A stretch of 64,000 nucleotides of DNA from Portulaca oleracea (taxonomy: Eukaryota > Streptophyta > Magnoliopsida > Caryophyllales > Portulacaceae). The stretch lies in contig CM055875.1 in the NCBI GenBank assembly GCA_029582165.1, positions 9,110,001-9,174,000 of the forward strand, in the 5' to 3' direction. Shown one piece after another: positions 1 through 11,835 of this stretch. The first letter of the stretch is position 1; each line of letters starts with the position of its first letter. Under the pieces are notes generated by a model, which did not search any database, was not told where the DNA came from, and saw nothing but the letters and a program-made list of their open reading frames with translations. Position numbers and translations under genes: made by a program.

Positions 1-402
1 CCACACTCTTTGCCTCATGACCGCACTGACTGGTATTTGATGTCCACACTTTTTGCATTTGATGATCACACTATACTTGTGATTCTCCATTGGCAAACGG
101 CATATATGTTGTAATTGATGCATAATTCTTGGCAATCATATCTTTAAAATTAATTTTATTTTTAAGACAAGAATAATTAGATTTTTATTCCATTGAATAC
201 TTTCCCTTAATTGTCTCTAACTAACTATTCCTCTTTTTTTAAAATAGAAAACCACTAGTTGTTTTTTAAGGGGTGGAAAGTGGTTTTTCATTAAAATACC
301 ACATTTGTGACAGTTTTAATATCATCCATCGGATCCGGATTGGACGCTCCAGATTGTTCTTCCTACCTTCCTACCTAAACTCTTTTCCTACTGGATTCGT
401 TC

Positions 403-404
<2 letters not shown>
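1..404. other. Non-coding AT-rich sequence left of the LINE
   Basis: No gene is visible. The first 80 bases contain a GATGTCCACAC-type motif and spaced CACACT words resembling the short motif repeated through the element at 8.58-14.13 kb. The window may begin in the tail of a related element, but no terminal repeat is visible. The rest is simple AT-rich sequence. Confidence 0.4.

Positions 405-465
<61 letters not shown>
405..465. repeat. (TA)n microsatellite at the LINE 5' edge
   Basis: About 30 uninterrupted TA units. A matching tract lies at the far end of the LINE (5099-5159), so a target-site duplication made of TA units, or an insertion into a TA tract, would explain both flanks. Confidence 0.95.
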
Positions 466-469
<4 letters not shown>

Positions 470-522
470 ATATACTGAAATTTTTTCTCTGTCTAGGGCT
501 GAGAGAGATCTCCGCCCCTGCC

Positions 523-1713
523 ATGGCCAAGACGAAGAAAAAATTGAATCAATCTGGCAATATCAATCGAATCCTCACAAGATCAAATGTAATTCCTCAG
601 ATCAAAGCGACAAAAACACAATCAAGTACAGCAAGAGTAGCAAAAGCAGCTACTGAAGAAGCAAATGCAGATCGAAAATATGGAACAAATGCAACAAATG
701 CAGTATCTGCAGAATCGAAGGTTGTAACCTCTTATGCAACCCTCGTCGATTCAGATGAAGGCACCAAACTGGAATTCCAGAAAGCAGAAAATGTCGATGG
801 TGTGCTTTTAGCAAAGATCGAGAAATCTGAAGTGATGAAAGAGGTTGAATTCTGGAAAAACTCCATAATATGCTGCGTGATTGGAGCTAATCCGCCATTT
901 CCTATTATTGAAGGTTTCCTCAGGCGAATTTGGGGACATTACAGCATCAACAAAGTTGCATCTATTCGAAAAGGTCTGTTCTTGGTCAAATTTGAGAAGG
1001 AAGAACACTATAAAGAGGTTCTAAATCGAGGAATCTATTTCTTTGATAACAAACCTCTGGTAGTCAAACCATGGTCTCCGACTCAGAAAATTGATCTGTA
1101 TGCAATCAAAACACTACCAATTTGGGTCAAATTCCCGAATCTAGACATTCAATATTGGAGCACTAAAACGCTGGGAAGTTTAGCAAGCCTGATTGGAGTG
1201 CCAATCAAAACAGACAAACCAACAAGGGACAGAACAAGCCTATCTGCAGCAAGAGTTCTTATCGAGGTAAAACTTGATGAAAAACTTCCTGATGAAATCA
1301 AATTCATAAATGAATATGATGTCATAGTCTCACAGCAAGTAGAGTATGATTGGAAGCCAATTAAATGCTCAAATTGTCTTATGCTGGGGCACATGACTGA
1401 GGATTGTAAGAAGACTGAGGAAAACAAAAAACCTCAGAGACAGAATCAAAGACAAGCTTGGCAGATCAAGAAGAAACCCCAAAGGGTAGTGGACGAAAAT
1501 GGATTTATTCAGCCAACAAAGACTACATTCAGGCAGAGTAACAACAATCCAACACCAAGCAAAGAGCAGCCCAAAAATGCAAAGAGGTTCACTGCTCTGG
1601 CTTTAAATGATGAGGATCTGGAAGAAGAATCCCAAGAATCGTCACTACAAGCAGGAGAGGATGGTACTGATGAGGATAAAAGCTCCTCTGGATCTGATAC
1701 AGATCCACATTGA
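523..1713 (+). CDS. LINE ORF1, DUF4283-type protein with a zinc knuckle
   Basis: An open frame of 396 codons. The start is supported by a good plant context (GCC before ATG, G after). The N-terminus is basic and low-complexity; a DUF4283-like region lies at about residues 95-235 (FWKNSIICCVIG near the start, PLVVKPW later). A CX2CX4HX4C knuckle (CSNC...GHMTEDC) lies at bases 1369-1410. The C-terminus is acidic and Ser-rich. In plant L1 elements such proteins bind element RNA. The frame is fully open, unlike the downstream ORF2, so this copy could still make ORF1 protein if transcribed. The stop codon lies exactly at the ORF2 junction. The functional assignment is by motif recognition. Confidence 0.85.
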   Translation: MAKTKKKLNQSGNINRILTRSNVIPQIKATKTQSSTARVAKAATEEANADRKYGTNATNAVSAESKVVTSYATLVDSDEGTKLEFQKAENVDGVLLAKIEKSEVMKEVEFWKNSIICCVIGANPPFPIIEGFLRRIWGHYSINKVASIRKGLFLVKFEKEEHYKEVLNRGIYFFDNKPLVVKPWSPTQKIDLYAIKTLPIWVKFPNLDIQYWSTKTLGSLASLIGVPIKTDKPTRDRTSLSAARVLIEVKLDEKLPDEIKFINEYDVIVSQQVEYDWKPIKCSNCLMLGHMTEDCKKTEENKKPQRQNQRQAWQIKKKPQRVVDENGFIQPTKTTFRQSNNNPTPSKEQPKNAKRFTALALNDEDLEEESQESSLQAGEDGTDEDKSSSGSDTDPH

Positions 1714-4700
1714 AGTTTGTCATTTGGAATGTGAGGGGTCTCAATGACCCCAGAAAGCAAGAGGATATTCAGCTCTTCTTGCAGGAAATACAACCATCAA
1801 TGGTTTGTTTGTTAGAAACTAAGGTGAAACCTCAAAATGAATCAATACTGTCTCGAGGTATGTTCAAATCTTGGTCCTCAATCAGTAATTTTAATCAGCA
1901 TTTAGGTGGTAGAATCTTCCTTGCTTGGCGTCAAACCAAAGTGCATGTGACTTTGATTCAAGCAGATGCTCAATTCCTGCACTGTCAAGTCAATGATTAC
2001 TGTAGAGATAGCAAAATTTGCTACACATTCGTATATGGTTATAACAGAATGGAAGAAAGACTAAGTCTGTGGGAAAACCTTAGACTTATTTCTGATAGCC
2101 TTGAAGGACCATGGTGTGTTGTAGGAGATTTTAACTCCATTTTACATGAAGAGGACAGAGTCAATGGCACACCTGTGCAACACTTTGAAACACAAGATTT
2201 TCAATCATGTATTGATCACTGTCAGCTTGTGGTATTGAACTGTCAAGTGCAAAACATACTTGGAGCAATGGTCATGTGCAGTCCAAGATTGACCGGAGTT
2301 TTCACAATAAGGATTGGTTATTAGCTACTGATTTGGTGATTGGGTTATATCTCCCTCAAAGTCTCTCTGATCACAAACCTATATGTATGGAGTTTAGGGC
2401 AACACCAAAAATACAATCTTGTTTTCGGTTTTGTGATATGTGGGTAACTGACCAAAGCTTTGAGGGTATCATTGATGAAGCTATGCAAAACGTCTGATCT
2501 GGCTCCCCAATGCATACACTCTATCATATGCAGAAATCAATCAAACTTGCTCTCAAAGCTCTAAATAGGTGCAAGTTTGCTGACATTCATCAACAATGCA
2601 AGGATGCTAGGGAACAGCTCCTGAATATTCAAAATGCCCTTTTGACAGTTCCACAATGCCAACAGCTCAAAAGGAAAGAAAACAAAGCCAAGGAATACTA
2701 TAGAAGTATCCTAAAATCTGCCCATCAAATCATATCCCAGCAAAGCAAGATTGATACTAGCGCTTATGGTGATACTTGTTCTGCTTTCTTTTTTAGCAAA
2801 ATGAAGAGGAGGAAAAACAGTTCAACAGTACACACTCTTACTACTCAGAATGGTCAAACTATTGCTGGATTCCAAAATGTGGGTGATCACCTCGCCAAAT
2901 TCTTCCAAAATCTCCTTGGGGAGCGCCAACATGGCTCACAGCAAATAGATCAAAAAATCTTTCAGCATGGCCCGTTTTTGACCAGTCAGCAGCAAATTCA
3001 ATTGTGCAAACCCTTCAGTAAGAAAGACATCAAAGAAGCGTTGTTCTCGATTCCGAATAATAAATCTCCAGGTCCTGATGGTTTTTCAAGTGGTTTCTAC
3101 AAATACGCCTGGCCACATCTGGAAGATTTATTCTGTGCAGCTATAAATGAATTCTTTGAGACAGGAAAGATGCTACCTGCTCTGAACTCTACAACTCTTG
3201 CTCTCATTCCTAAAACAGAAAACCCTGTTACAGCAGCTGATTTCAGGCCAATTTCTTGCTGAAACACAGTATACAAGACAGCTTCAAAGCTGATGGCGTC
3301 AAGATTAAAGACAGTCCTTCCCCATCTAATTAATGAAAGTCAAACGGCTTTCATACCTAGGAGAGAACTTCTTCACAATGTCCTAATGTGCCATGAACTT
3401 TCTAGAGGTTTTCGCAGGAAATTGTCCAGCTCCAAATGCATCTTCAAAATTGATCTGAGAAAGGTTTTTGACAGTGTACAGTGGGGATTTATACAAGAAA
3501 TCTTAAATGGTTACAAATTTCCTCCACAATTTGTTGAGTGGATCATGAGCTGCATCACTACCACTTCTTGCACAGTCCAAATTAACGGAGGCACGCATGG
3601 ATATTTCAAAGGCACTCAAGGCCTGCGTCAAGGAGACCCAATATCCCCGCTCTTATTTGTTCTAACCATGGAATATCTCTCGAGGAGCCTGTCTACAACA
3701 GCTAAAGATGCCAGATTCAAATTCTTCCCAAGATGCAAGAAATTGCATATCACCCACCTGATTTTCGCAGATGATTTGATGATATTCTCAGCAGCAGATC
3801 TGTACAGTGTCCAAAAAATCATGCACACTATGTCACATTTCTCTCAAGTTTCTGGACTCTGCTCAAATGCAAATAAATCCAAAGTCATGATCAGTGGTAC
3901 ATCACAAGCCACTAAAGATCATATACTAAGGATTACAGGTTATGAAGAAGGAAGCCTCCCGTTCTACTATCTCGGAATGCCGATTACGGATGGCAGATTA
4001 AGCAAACTGGATTGTCAAAAACTGGTTGAAAAAATCACATCGCGAATCAAATCATGGAGAACAGCGAATATTTCCTATGCCGGTCGAGTGATTCTAATCA
4101 ACACAGTAATCATGGGCGCTTTTTCATACTGGGCTTCTATGTTGATCATCCCACAATATGTCATTGATCAGATCACAAAAATTTGCCGCAACTTTCTTTG
4201 GGGTGCTGACATTCATTTCTCAAAGACTCCACCTATTAGCTGGGATACAGTCTGCAAACCAAAATCATGTGGAGGACTCAGAATAAAGAGCTTGAAGAAC
4301 TAGAATACAGCTTTGGTAGCCAAGCAAGTTATGACAATTGCAGAACAAAAGGAAAGTCTTTGGATCAAATGGATTCATGAAAGATACATCAAAAAACGAG
4401 ATTGGTGGAACTACCAACCGAAAGGGGATACGTGTTGGTACTTCAAGAAGCTGTGTGTAGTAAAAGAACAAATTAAAGAGGCAGATATCCCCAAAACCCA
4501 ATACTCAGTGAAGATGGGTTACAAAGCACTTGATACAGACAATATCAAGTGGCCATGGGCAAGGATTGTTTGGAACAAACACAATACACCAAGACACTCG
4601 TTTTGTGCCTGGATGGCAATTCATGGAAGACTTCAAGTGAAAACCAGGTTACACAACAGTGCCATTCACCCCAGATGCCCCATGTGTGATACTCATGAAG

Positions 4701-5041
4701 AGACAATAGAACACCTAATGTACGACTGCACCTATGCCCAACAAACCAGAGAGCATTTGAACAAGTGGATCAAGCTTCCCGAAGCAACAAGTTGGGAACA
4801 TTGGGGAAGGAAACTGTTGAACCTCAAGAGCAGGAAATATAGAAAACAGATAATCTTTGCTGTCTTTGTTTCCTACATTTATAACATATGGCACGCAAGG
4901 AATGCACTCTCGTTCAAGAAGGTCAGGAAGGATCCAATTAATGTTTTCAAAATTATCAAGCTTCATATTAGGGATAGACTGCTGTCTCTCACAAAGAACT
5001 CTGGAAAGAGTTCAAAATACATAGACATGTTGTGCAATTAG
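1710..5041 (+). pseudogene. LINE ORF2 (endonuclease / reverse transcriptase), broken
   Basis: The frame opens at a TTG codon overlapping the ORF1 stop, with no ATG at the junction. An APE-type endonuclease domain (FVIWNVRGLN, LLETK, VVGDFNS) runs to about 2320 and frameshifts near 2265-2320 into the frame holding SDHKPI. The rest shares one frame but has three in-frame stops (about 2495, 3260, 4301). The RT domain spans about 3020-3960, with PGPDGF upstream, RQGDPISP, and the catalytic FADD at 3764-3775. The zinc-binding C-terminus (C-X2-C...H-X4-C, about 4670-4730) closes the protein. No RNase H domain follows, unlike the LINE at 51.2 kb. With one frameshift and three nonsense codons the copy cannot make ORF2 protein. 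Confidence 0.88.
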
Positions 5042-5094
5042 TTTAGGTTTGTAAACGGTTTTATTTTTTGAGTTAATGAATATTTCACATAATT

Positions 5095-5098
<4 letters not shown>

Positions 5099-5154
<56 letters not shown>

Positions 5155-5159
5155 ATATA
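5099..5159. repeat. (TA)n microsatellite between the LINE and a MITE
   Basis: An almost pure TA tract with one T-T interruption. It forms both the LINE 3' flank and the left flank of the MITE at 5160. Confidence 0.95.
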
Positions 5160-5687
5160 GGATAATTGGATTCTAATAATCCCTACTTTCACCAATTGGA
5201 CAATGGTGGACCGTACTTTCACTTTGTATTCTGGTGGTCCAAAAAAAAATTAAATTGGATTGTAGTGGTACCAAATTCACCTCTACATTCTTCTTATTTT
5301 TTTCATTCGTACACTATATTGTTTTTGTTTTTTTCGTTCCTGCCCCTAGAAAGTTGATGAATTGTAGTTTCTAAAACATTTTTTAAATTATTTTTTTGAG
5401 ATTCCGAATAATTATTATGATTTTTTAAAAATAATAAAAGTGAAAAAATCATAAAAAATAGTAAAAAAATGAAAAAAAATTAAGAGAAACGCTGTAAATT
5501 CATTAAAATTCATTGTAAAGTGATATACTAAGTTTTGGATCAAATGCAACACAAAATCTATGATTCACTCGAAAATATCCCCCTACAATCCAATTTTATT
5601 TTTTTTGGACCACCAGAATACAAAGTGAAATTACGGTCCACCATTGTCCAATTCGTGAAAGTAGGGATTATTAGAATCCAATTATCC
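5160..5687. mobile_element. Mutator-like MITE, family A copy 1
   Basis: About 85 bp terminal inverted repeats start GGATAATTGGATTC and end with the complement. They contain the words AATTGGACAATGGTGGACC and TATTCTGGTGG. The interior is AT-rich and non-coding. Both flanks are TA repeats, so the duplication cannot be read here. A sister copy at 8075-8529 has a perfect 10-bp duplication, placing the family with Mutator-like elements. Confidence 0.85.
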
Positions 5688-6533
5688 TATACATATATAT
5701 ATATTTCAACAATATTTTTTCTGAAGAAAAAGAGAAAAATTTTAAGTTTTAGTTATTAATTGGTGATATTTTTAATGCTTTCATCCAACATTTCTAACGT
5801 TTGATCAATATGGGTGTTTGTAACTCATCCTTCTTGAAACTTATCATGGATTAATTTTATTAAATTGTCATTACTAAGTGACGGTTATAAGTTTTTCCCC
5901 ATTTCTTCTTTTTGTAATGATGTTTATTTACCCTTATAAAAGGAGCAAGGTGTAAACATGTAGCTATGGAAATTTGGAGTAAGTGGGTTGAATATCAAAT
6001 CCGAAAGCATATTTTACAATTGGTGAAAATGTATTTTTCATAATTCACTTTAAATTTTGCTATATTTTGCAATTAGTATATATTGCCATTTCATATAAGT
6101 CACGTAATTTCCTATTGATTTTTATGAATTTTCCTTTAAATTTTCTAACGTATATTCAATATTTAGATTACTAAATAAAAATTTTACTTAATGAGTCTAT
6201 CACATATGCTTAAACAAAATACTATATTTTTCTATAGAAAATACTATTAAAATATGTATATATTTTCATTTTGATTTTTCCAAACTAATTCATATTTCTT
6301 ATTTTCTATAAAAAAATAATTACTTTTCATATTTTATTTTGTTGTTTCCATATTGGTTTTTACATTAGAATACATATTTTCATAAAAGGTAATTATTTTA
6401 AGTACAATTGTCATTGTTATATTAGTTTCATAACGATATATGATTATAGTAACCTATGACCATTCAATGAGTTAATTAAAATTTATGAAATGAATGAAAG
6501 GTGTGACTAAATACCGTGAGTATGTGATTTAGA
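5688..6533. other. AT-rich intergenic sequence
   Basis: A short TA tract follows the MITE, then very AT-rich sequence. I see no convincing ORF, RNA gene or repeat. Confidence 0.6.
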
Positions 6534-6769
6534 AAAAACTAACATAAGTATGTAACTTTATAGTTGTTAGAATTTAGATCAACCAAACCCTAATGTATAT
6601 TGTATAAATTTTTTATACAATATACAATTCTTAATAGCATACTTACAAACTTAATAGCAAGCAAATAAAAATTATAGAAAACATAATAAAAATTTGATAG
6701 CATTAGGGTTTGGTTGATCTAAATTCTAAAAACTATAAAGTTACATATAACATACTTATGTTAGTTTTT
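6534..6769. mobile_element. Small hairpin MITE
   Basis: The two ends are long inverted repeats (about 65 bp, one short gap) starting AAAAACTAACATAAGTATG and containing GATCAACCAAACCCTAATG. A short AT-rich centre separates them, so a transcript could fold into one hairpin. No target duplication is certain, and superfamily is not assigned. Confidence 0.75.
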
Positions 6770-7497
6770 GGTACTTAAATGTTATTGTTTTTGGTACTTA
6801 AATGTTATCTGACTATAAGTTGCTATTTTCCTCATTGTAATATACTTACAAGTTAAATAATAGATTTTACTTTTCTATATGATTTCTGTACATGTATGTG
6901 TTAACTTCATATAAATATATTCAATCATATTCAATGTCTATTGAAAAAGTTTCATATAAGTTTATTCATATATATCTTCTTCTCATAAATATTATAATAT
7001 TTTCAAACTTTTATCAAATAACTAAATTTAATTAATATGCAACTTTTTGGTATGGATTAAGGTTTTAAAAGTTTAAAATATGAACATTCAATTTTGTTCC
7101 TAGCATTAAAGAAATATCAAAAAATATATAATTTAATAAATAGATAATGCTCGGAGATTTTCCATGATTTATTGGATGCAATAACATAATGTTTAAACCC
7201 TCTTAGATTTCAAGCAAACAATAATAAGTTTGATTTGGTAGACTTTGAATATGTTTAATTTCATAGGAAGATAACTTCTGTGTTTGAACATTGGATATAT
7301 TCAATTTGTATTATTTAGAGTAAATTCAATTTTACAATTAGAATTTGGTCATTTGATGCTCTATTTAGATGATTTTTCTTACATTTTGTTATAGATGATT
7401 AAAATATTATTTTACACATCGTAAATATGTGATTGCATATTTTATTAAAAGTTTTCAACATTATCAAATTTTTACAAACATGAAGATTAAAATATGA

Positions 7498-7524
7498 CCG
7501 TGCGAAGCACGGTATAAGAACTAG
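7498..7524 (+). mobile_element. Helitron-like 3' terminus
   Basis: A perfect 6-bp stem (CCGTGC / GCACGG, 3-base loop), then 8 bases, then CTAG followed by T. This is the hairpin plus CTRR signature of plant Helitron 3' ends. The body would lie to the left; no TC 5' end or RepHel gene is identifiable, so it is probably a non-autonomous remnant. Confidence 0.65.
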
Positions 7525-8064
7525 TGATATATATAAACTTAGGAAAGGAAAATAAAATAATCTCAAAATCCCAAAGTCCCACCGTCGCTTTTCTTTTTCA
7601 ATTTTTCAGAGTCGTCGCAGGTGCTACCGCTTCGACGGAGAATTTTTGTCGAATTGCTGAGGTTGGTCACGGGCGTTACCCAGGAGTGTCGTGGGCCCTA
7701 CCATTTTGGCGGAAATCAATCTTCGTTTTCGTTCAAACTTGGTCACTGGCATTACCCTCAAGGGTAATGACCGCGACCTCTTTCCGCAAAATTTTTGCTG
7801 TTTGTTGGTCGCGGGCGCTATCCTTGGCGTAGCAGGCGCGACCAACTCTGTCTTGGCTTATTTTTTCTTTTTGGCCTTATTTTCCTTCTACTCTTTGATA
7901 AACCTACAAAAACACAAAATCAACATAACTAACTTATAATTAAGGGACTAAAACATACAAAATACTTTATTAAGGGCATCAATTCGGCTTGAAATGAGAT
8001 CGAACAGAAGGCTTTCGATAGTTTTTGTATGCCAACGGACATAAACGTTAAGCATCCTATGTCA
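7525..8064. other. Intergenic segment with a GC-richer palindromic patch
   Basis: Bases 7605-7850 are GC-richer than their surroundings and repeat a GGTCGCGGGCG / GGTCACGGGCG word. They include a palindrome around CATTACCCTCAAGGGTAATG at 7748-7767. Open frames here on both strands have no recognisable domain and look like by-products of the base composition. Probably a fragment of an unidentified repeat. Confidence 0.4.
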
Positions 8065-8074
8065 AATATTTATA

Positions 8075-8529
8075 GGAAAATTGGATTATAATAATCACAA
8101 ATTTTATGAATTGGACAATAATAATCTCTACTATCAATTTGGATTCTGGTGGTAAAAAAAAAACAAATTGGATTGTAGTGGCACCAAATCCACCTCCATA
8201 TTCTTTTTATTTTTATCATTCCTACTCCATATTGTTTTTGTTTTTTCGTTCCTACCCCTAGAAAGGTAATGAATTGTAGTTTTTAAAACATTTTTTAAAT
8301 TATTTTTTTGAGACTCCGAATAATTGGTATGATTTTATAAAAGGAATAAAAGTGAAAATTCCGTAAAAATTAGTTAAAAAATTTGGAGAAACGCCGTAAA
8401 TTCATTAAAAATCATGGTAAAGTGTTATAATCCAATTTTTTTTTTTTTGGACCACCATAATCCAAATTGATAGTAGGAATTATTATTGTCCAACTCACAA
8501 AAGTAGGGATTATTAGAATCCAATTTTCC
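8075..8529. mobile_element. Mutator-like MITE, family A copy 2, with a 10-bp TSD
   Basis: Terminal inverted repeats start GGAAAATTGGATTATAATAA and end with the near complement. The interior closely resembles the element at 5160, including the GATTCTGGTGG word. A perfect 10-bp direct repeat AATATTTATA flanks it (8065-8074 and 8530-8539). A duplication of 9-11 bp is typical of the Mutator superfamily, and this copy classifies the family. Confidence 0.88.
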
Positions 8530-8581
8530 AATATTTATATGTAAACTGATCCTTCAGAGTCATTAATATATATATATATAT

Positions 8582-9110
8582 GGGAAGTGATCATATGAGC
8601 ATTGGGTTTATGTGAGCATGTGAGCATTAAGATTATGGACCCTTGGATCATCAATCTATGGATGAGAAAAAAAGTGGAGTTTGGCTTTTTTTTTGCCTAT
8701 TTAACACAGCCCTCACGTGAGGCTGGGAGCAAAAAAAAAAAAGAAAAAAAAATTGGTTACCCCTTCCCCAAAAAATAGCGCATGATTTCACAATTCCAAA
8801 AACCAATTGAAGTTTCTTCTTCCCCCCTCCTCCAGATGAACGTTCATCTCCCTTTCTCCTCCACACTGGGGTGCGAACTCGACGACAAACACATCATATG
8901 TTTTCCGACGTATTGTGTGATGTATCTCGACGAACTCGACGGCGAAGGATGATGGAGTTGGAAAGTTTCAGGTAATCGATTTGGGTGTGGGTTTGCGAAA
9001 TTAGGGTTCCAATTGGGTGCATTGTTCTTTTAATGGTGTTCTCCAACGTGAATTTTTTTATGTGATTTCTTTAAGGGTGTAATCCATTGAAACGATTGTA
9101 TTTGTTTTTA
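8582..9110 (+). repeat. Left terminal inverted repeat of the 5.5 kb element
   Basis: Pairs with 13560-14129. The best-conserved parts are the outermost 110 bp, rich in GAGCAT words, and the innermost stretch near 9000-9030. The middle has diverged and contains A-runs and GAACTCGACGA words. Confidence 0.8.
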
Positions 9111-9341
9111 GATACATGAAATTTTGAATTCAATGACTGAATAAGGAAGCACGGAGGAGGTTCCTGTGGAAGAAGCAAGTAAAAGGTTAGCATTTTAGGC
9201 AGGTTGAATACAAAATGTCGATGTGTATTTTACATTTGATGAATTGCGCGAATGTTGTCTACAGTAGCAGTAATAGATGTCCACTGTTTGGGAGGTAATT
9301 GTGTTGATAAAGGTGGGGGTTTGGCGGAGGTTTTCAAGAAT

Positions 9342-9800
9342 GAAATTGGTGTGTTATATGAGTGTTGTCCACAGGGACGTTAGTGGATGTCCACTGGTGA
9401 AATGGGTGGTGTCCACAATATTGATTATGTGTTTTGAATATACGAATTTATTATGTAGCTGACGTTACAAAGATTGGGTTTTTGGTATGGTTTTCTCAGT
9501 ATGAATTGGCGTGTTATATGAGTATTGTCCACAGGGACATTAGTTGACATCCACTAATGAAACTAGTGTAGTACACAGTATTGATTATGTATTTTGAATA
9601 TACGAATTCGTTATGTAGCTGACGTTTCAAAAGGTTGGGTTTTTAGGGTGGTCTTTCTCGATATGAAATTGGTGTGTTATATGAATGTTGTCCACAGGGA
9701 CATTAGTTGATGTCCATTGATGAAACTGGTGGTGTCCACAGTATTGATCATGTGTTTTGAATATATGAATTTGTTATGTAGCCGACCTTTCAAATGTATA
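9342..9800. repeat. Three imperfect tandem copies (about 170 bp period)
   Basis: Each copy contains GTGTGTTATATGAGTGTTGT, GTCCACAGGGAC, a GTGTTTTGAATATACGAATT-like word and TTATGTAGC. Copies begin near 9342, 9507 and 9670. They carry many substitutions, so the amplification is old. Confidence 0.8.
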
Positions 9801-11023
9801 GTTTATGTTTGAGGGGGCTGCGGGTTGGGGATAACTGTATTAAGAAAGGTTGGATTTGGCAGAGTTTTTTTCAATATGAAACTTGATACATGGTGAAAAT
9901 GTTGTCCACAGTGACATTGACTAATGTCCATTGTTGTTATGAGTGATGTCCTCAATGATGAATGGTTGTGTATTGCCAAATTCCTCACCATTAGTATGAG
10001 TTGAGGATGGTAGTGATAATGACTGTGTTTTGTGCTTATATTTGTGCGATTAAACAAATGTGTATGTATGATAATGTTAGATGTTCGCAATCAGATAAAT
10101 TAATGTCCCCTTATGTTATGGTCACATGCTCACAGTGTGTTGGTGGTGTGTTTGTCAAAGTCGCACCCTTAATCTGAGAAGGGACGGTAGTGATAATGAT
10201 TATGTGTTGTGCAATTGGTAAGTACGCAGTCAGTTTGACATCCCTTGCTTTTCCACTATAATATATTGTTCAATCCCCAAATATGTTGAGCGTCAATTTG
10301 TTCCATTGTAAGAAGAACGATTGGAGGCATAGAGGAAATGCTTCAATCATGATATAATTATGCATGAAGATAACATGTTGAAAGATCATGTTTACAGTAA
10401 GGCTTCTCAGTGGGATGAAACCAAGTCACTTCCGCTGATCTGATTTAATGGTGTTAGATGAGACACTCCTGGTTTCAGATTACGTAGTACATGGTGTATT
10501 GTGGAACTTTAAGAACATTTTTAATGGTTATCATGTTAGTGTCATGAACAATAGTTGAATTGTTGGTTACTTTTTTTTCTTTCCATATTTTCTCTTTACT
10601 ATTATGTATTTGGTTCGAAAAATCACCTCATGATGGATGCGTTTACATTCAAGTGTAGACAATTTTTTTGTCTCCCGTTCAATTGCATTTGTTGTCCACA
10701 TTGGTAATGAATGATGTATGCGATTATATTGGCGGATGTCCACATTACTGATGAATGATGTCCACAAAATATTGAATGATGTCCACAATGATATTTGAAC
10801 GATGTCCGTTGGTATCATATGTGTATACTTTAAGTCCACATTAGTAATCAATGATGTCCACAAGAATATTGAATGATGTCCACAATGATATTGAGCGAAG
10901 CTCATTATTGTCCTATGCGGCGAAGACCACATTTATAATGCTTAACGTCCACAGTGATATGGAATGAAGTCCACGTTGGTCATCCACGTATGTGTGTGAC
11001 AAAACATATATAGTAAAAGTCCA

Positions 11024-11835
11024 CATTGGTGACAAATAAGGTCTGCAATGATATTAATGGATGTCCATAATGATATCGAAGGATGGTCATTGTTTACATC
11101 AGTACGTTAAGTCATCAAGTATGTTTGAATGGGGGATACCATATGCAATACATCAAGTATGTTTGGATAGGTGACATCACATACCGTACATAATGTCCTT
11201 AGTCCAAATACGTGATGTCCTGTTTACAAATATTTGATGTCCTTAATCTTAAAACTGAATGCTCACCACTCTTTAAAAAACCATAAAAATATATCAAGTA
11301 CATGCCAATGAAATTGAGTGTCCTTCAAATTACAATACTTAAATTCCCACATGATGGGGTAAAATGCATATGAAGTAACATGCGTCCATATCTAAGCAAA
11401 GGTCCATCGAATGAAACTGAATGTCTTCCAATGACAATACTACAGAATACATAATTGAAATCCACATTAGTAATTAAGGATGTCCGCGATGATATTAATG
11501 GATGTCCACAATGATATCAAAGGATGACCATTGTTTACAAATGAAAATTAAGTCATCAAGTATGTTTGAATGGGGGATACTACATGCAACATATGATGTC
11601 CTCAGTCCAAATGCATGATGTCCTATTTATAGATATTTGATGTTCTCAGTCTAGAAACTGGATGCCCACCACTCTTTACAAATGCATAAAAAGATATCAA
11701 ATACACACCAATGAAGCTGAGTGTCCTCCAAATTACAATACTTAATCCCAACATGATGGGGGTAAAATGCATATGAAGTAACATGCGTCCACATCTAAGG
11801 AAAAGTCTCCATCAAATGAAATGAAATGTCATCCA
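11024..11835. repeat. Tandem duplication of about 430 bp
   Basis: Bases about 11024-11425 and 11457-11835 share the same word order: GATATCxAAGGATG, AAGTCATCAAGTATGTTTGA, ATGGGGGATAC, CACCACTCTTTA, CCTCCAAATTACAATACTTA, ATATGAAGTAACATGCGTCC. The second copy has small deletions. Confidence 0.8.

Larger units (their letters stand above)
466..5098 (+). mobile_element. L1-type non-LTR retrotransposon (LINE), nearly full length
   Basis: A short leader (466-522) is followed by ORF1 (nucleic-acid-binding protein) and a decayed ORF2 (endonuclease, reverse transcriptase, C-terminal zinc-binding region), then about 55 bp of 3' sequence that runs into (TA)n. The order ORF1 then endonuclease-RT ORF2 is that of plant L1 elements. 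No poly(A) tail is visible; the 3' end merges into the TA tract. The boundaries are set by the two flanking TA tracts and are approximate. Confidence 0.88.

Noticed and set aside
273..656. 127-codon ORF with a long Ile-Tyr run
   Set aside because: It is a translation of the (TA)n tract and then an out-of-frame reading of LINE ORF1.
7524..7939. Protein-coding gene in the GC-rich patch
   Set aside because: Overlapping frames on both strands, repetitive peptide content, no splice context or domain.
9803..10932. ORFs of 95 and 121 codons on the minus strand
   Set aside because: They read through the GTCCAC-motif repeats (His/Ser/Thr-rich translations) and have no homology I recognise.
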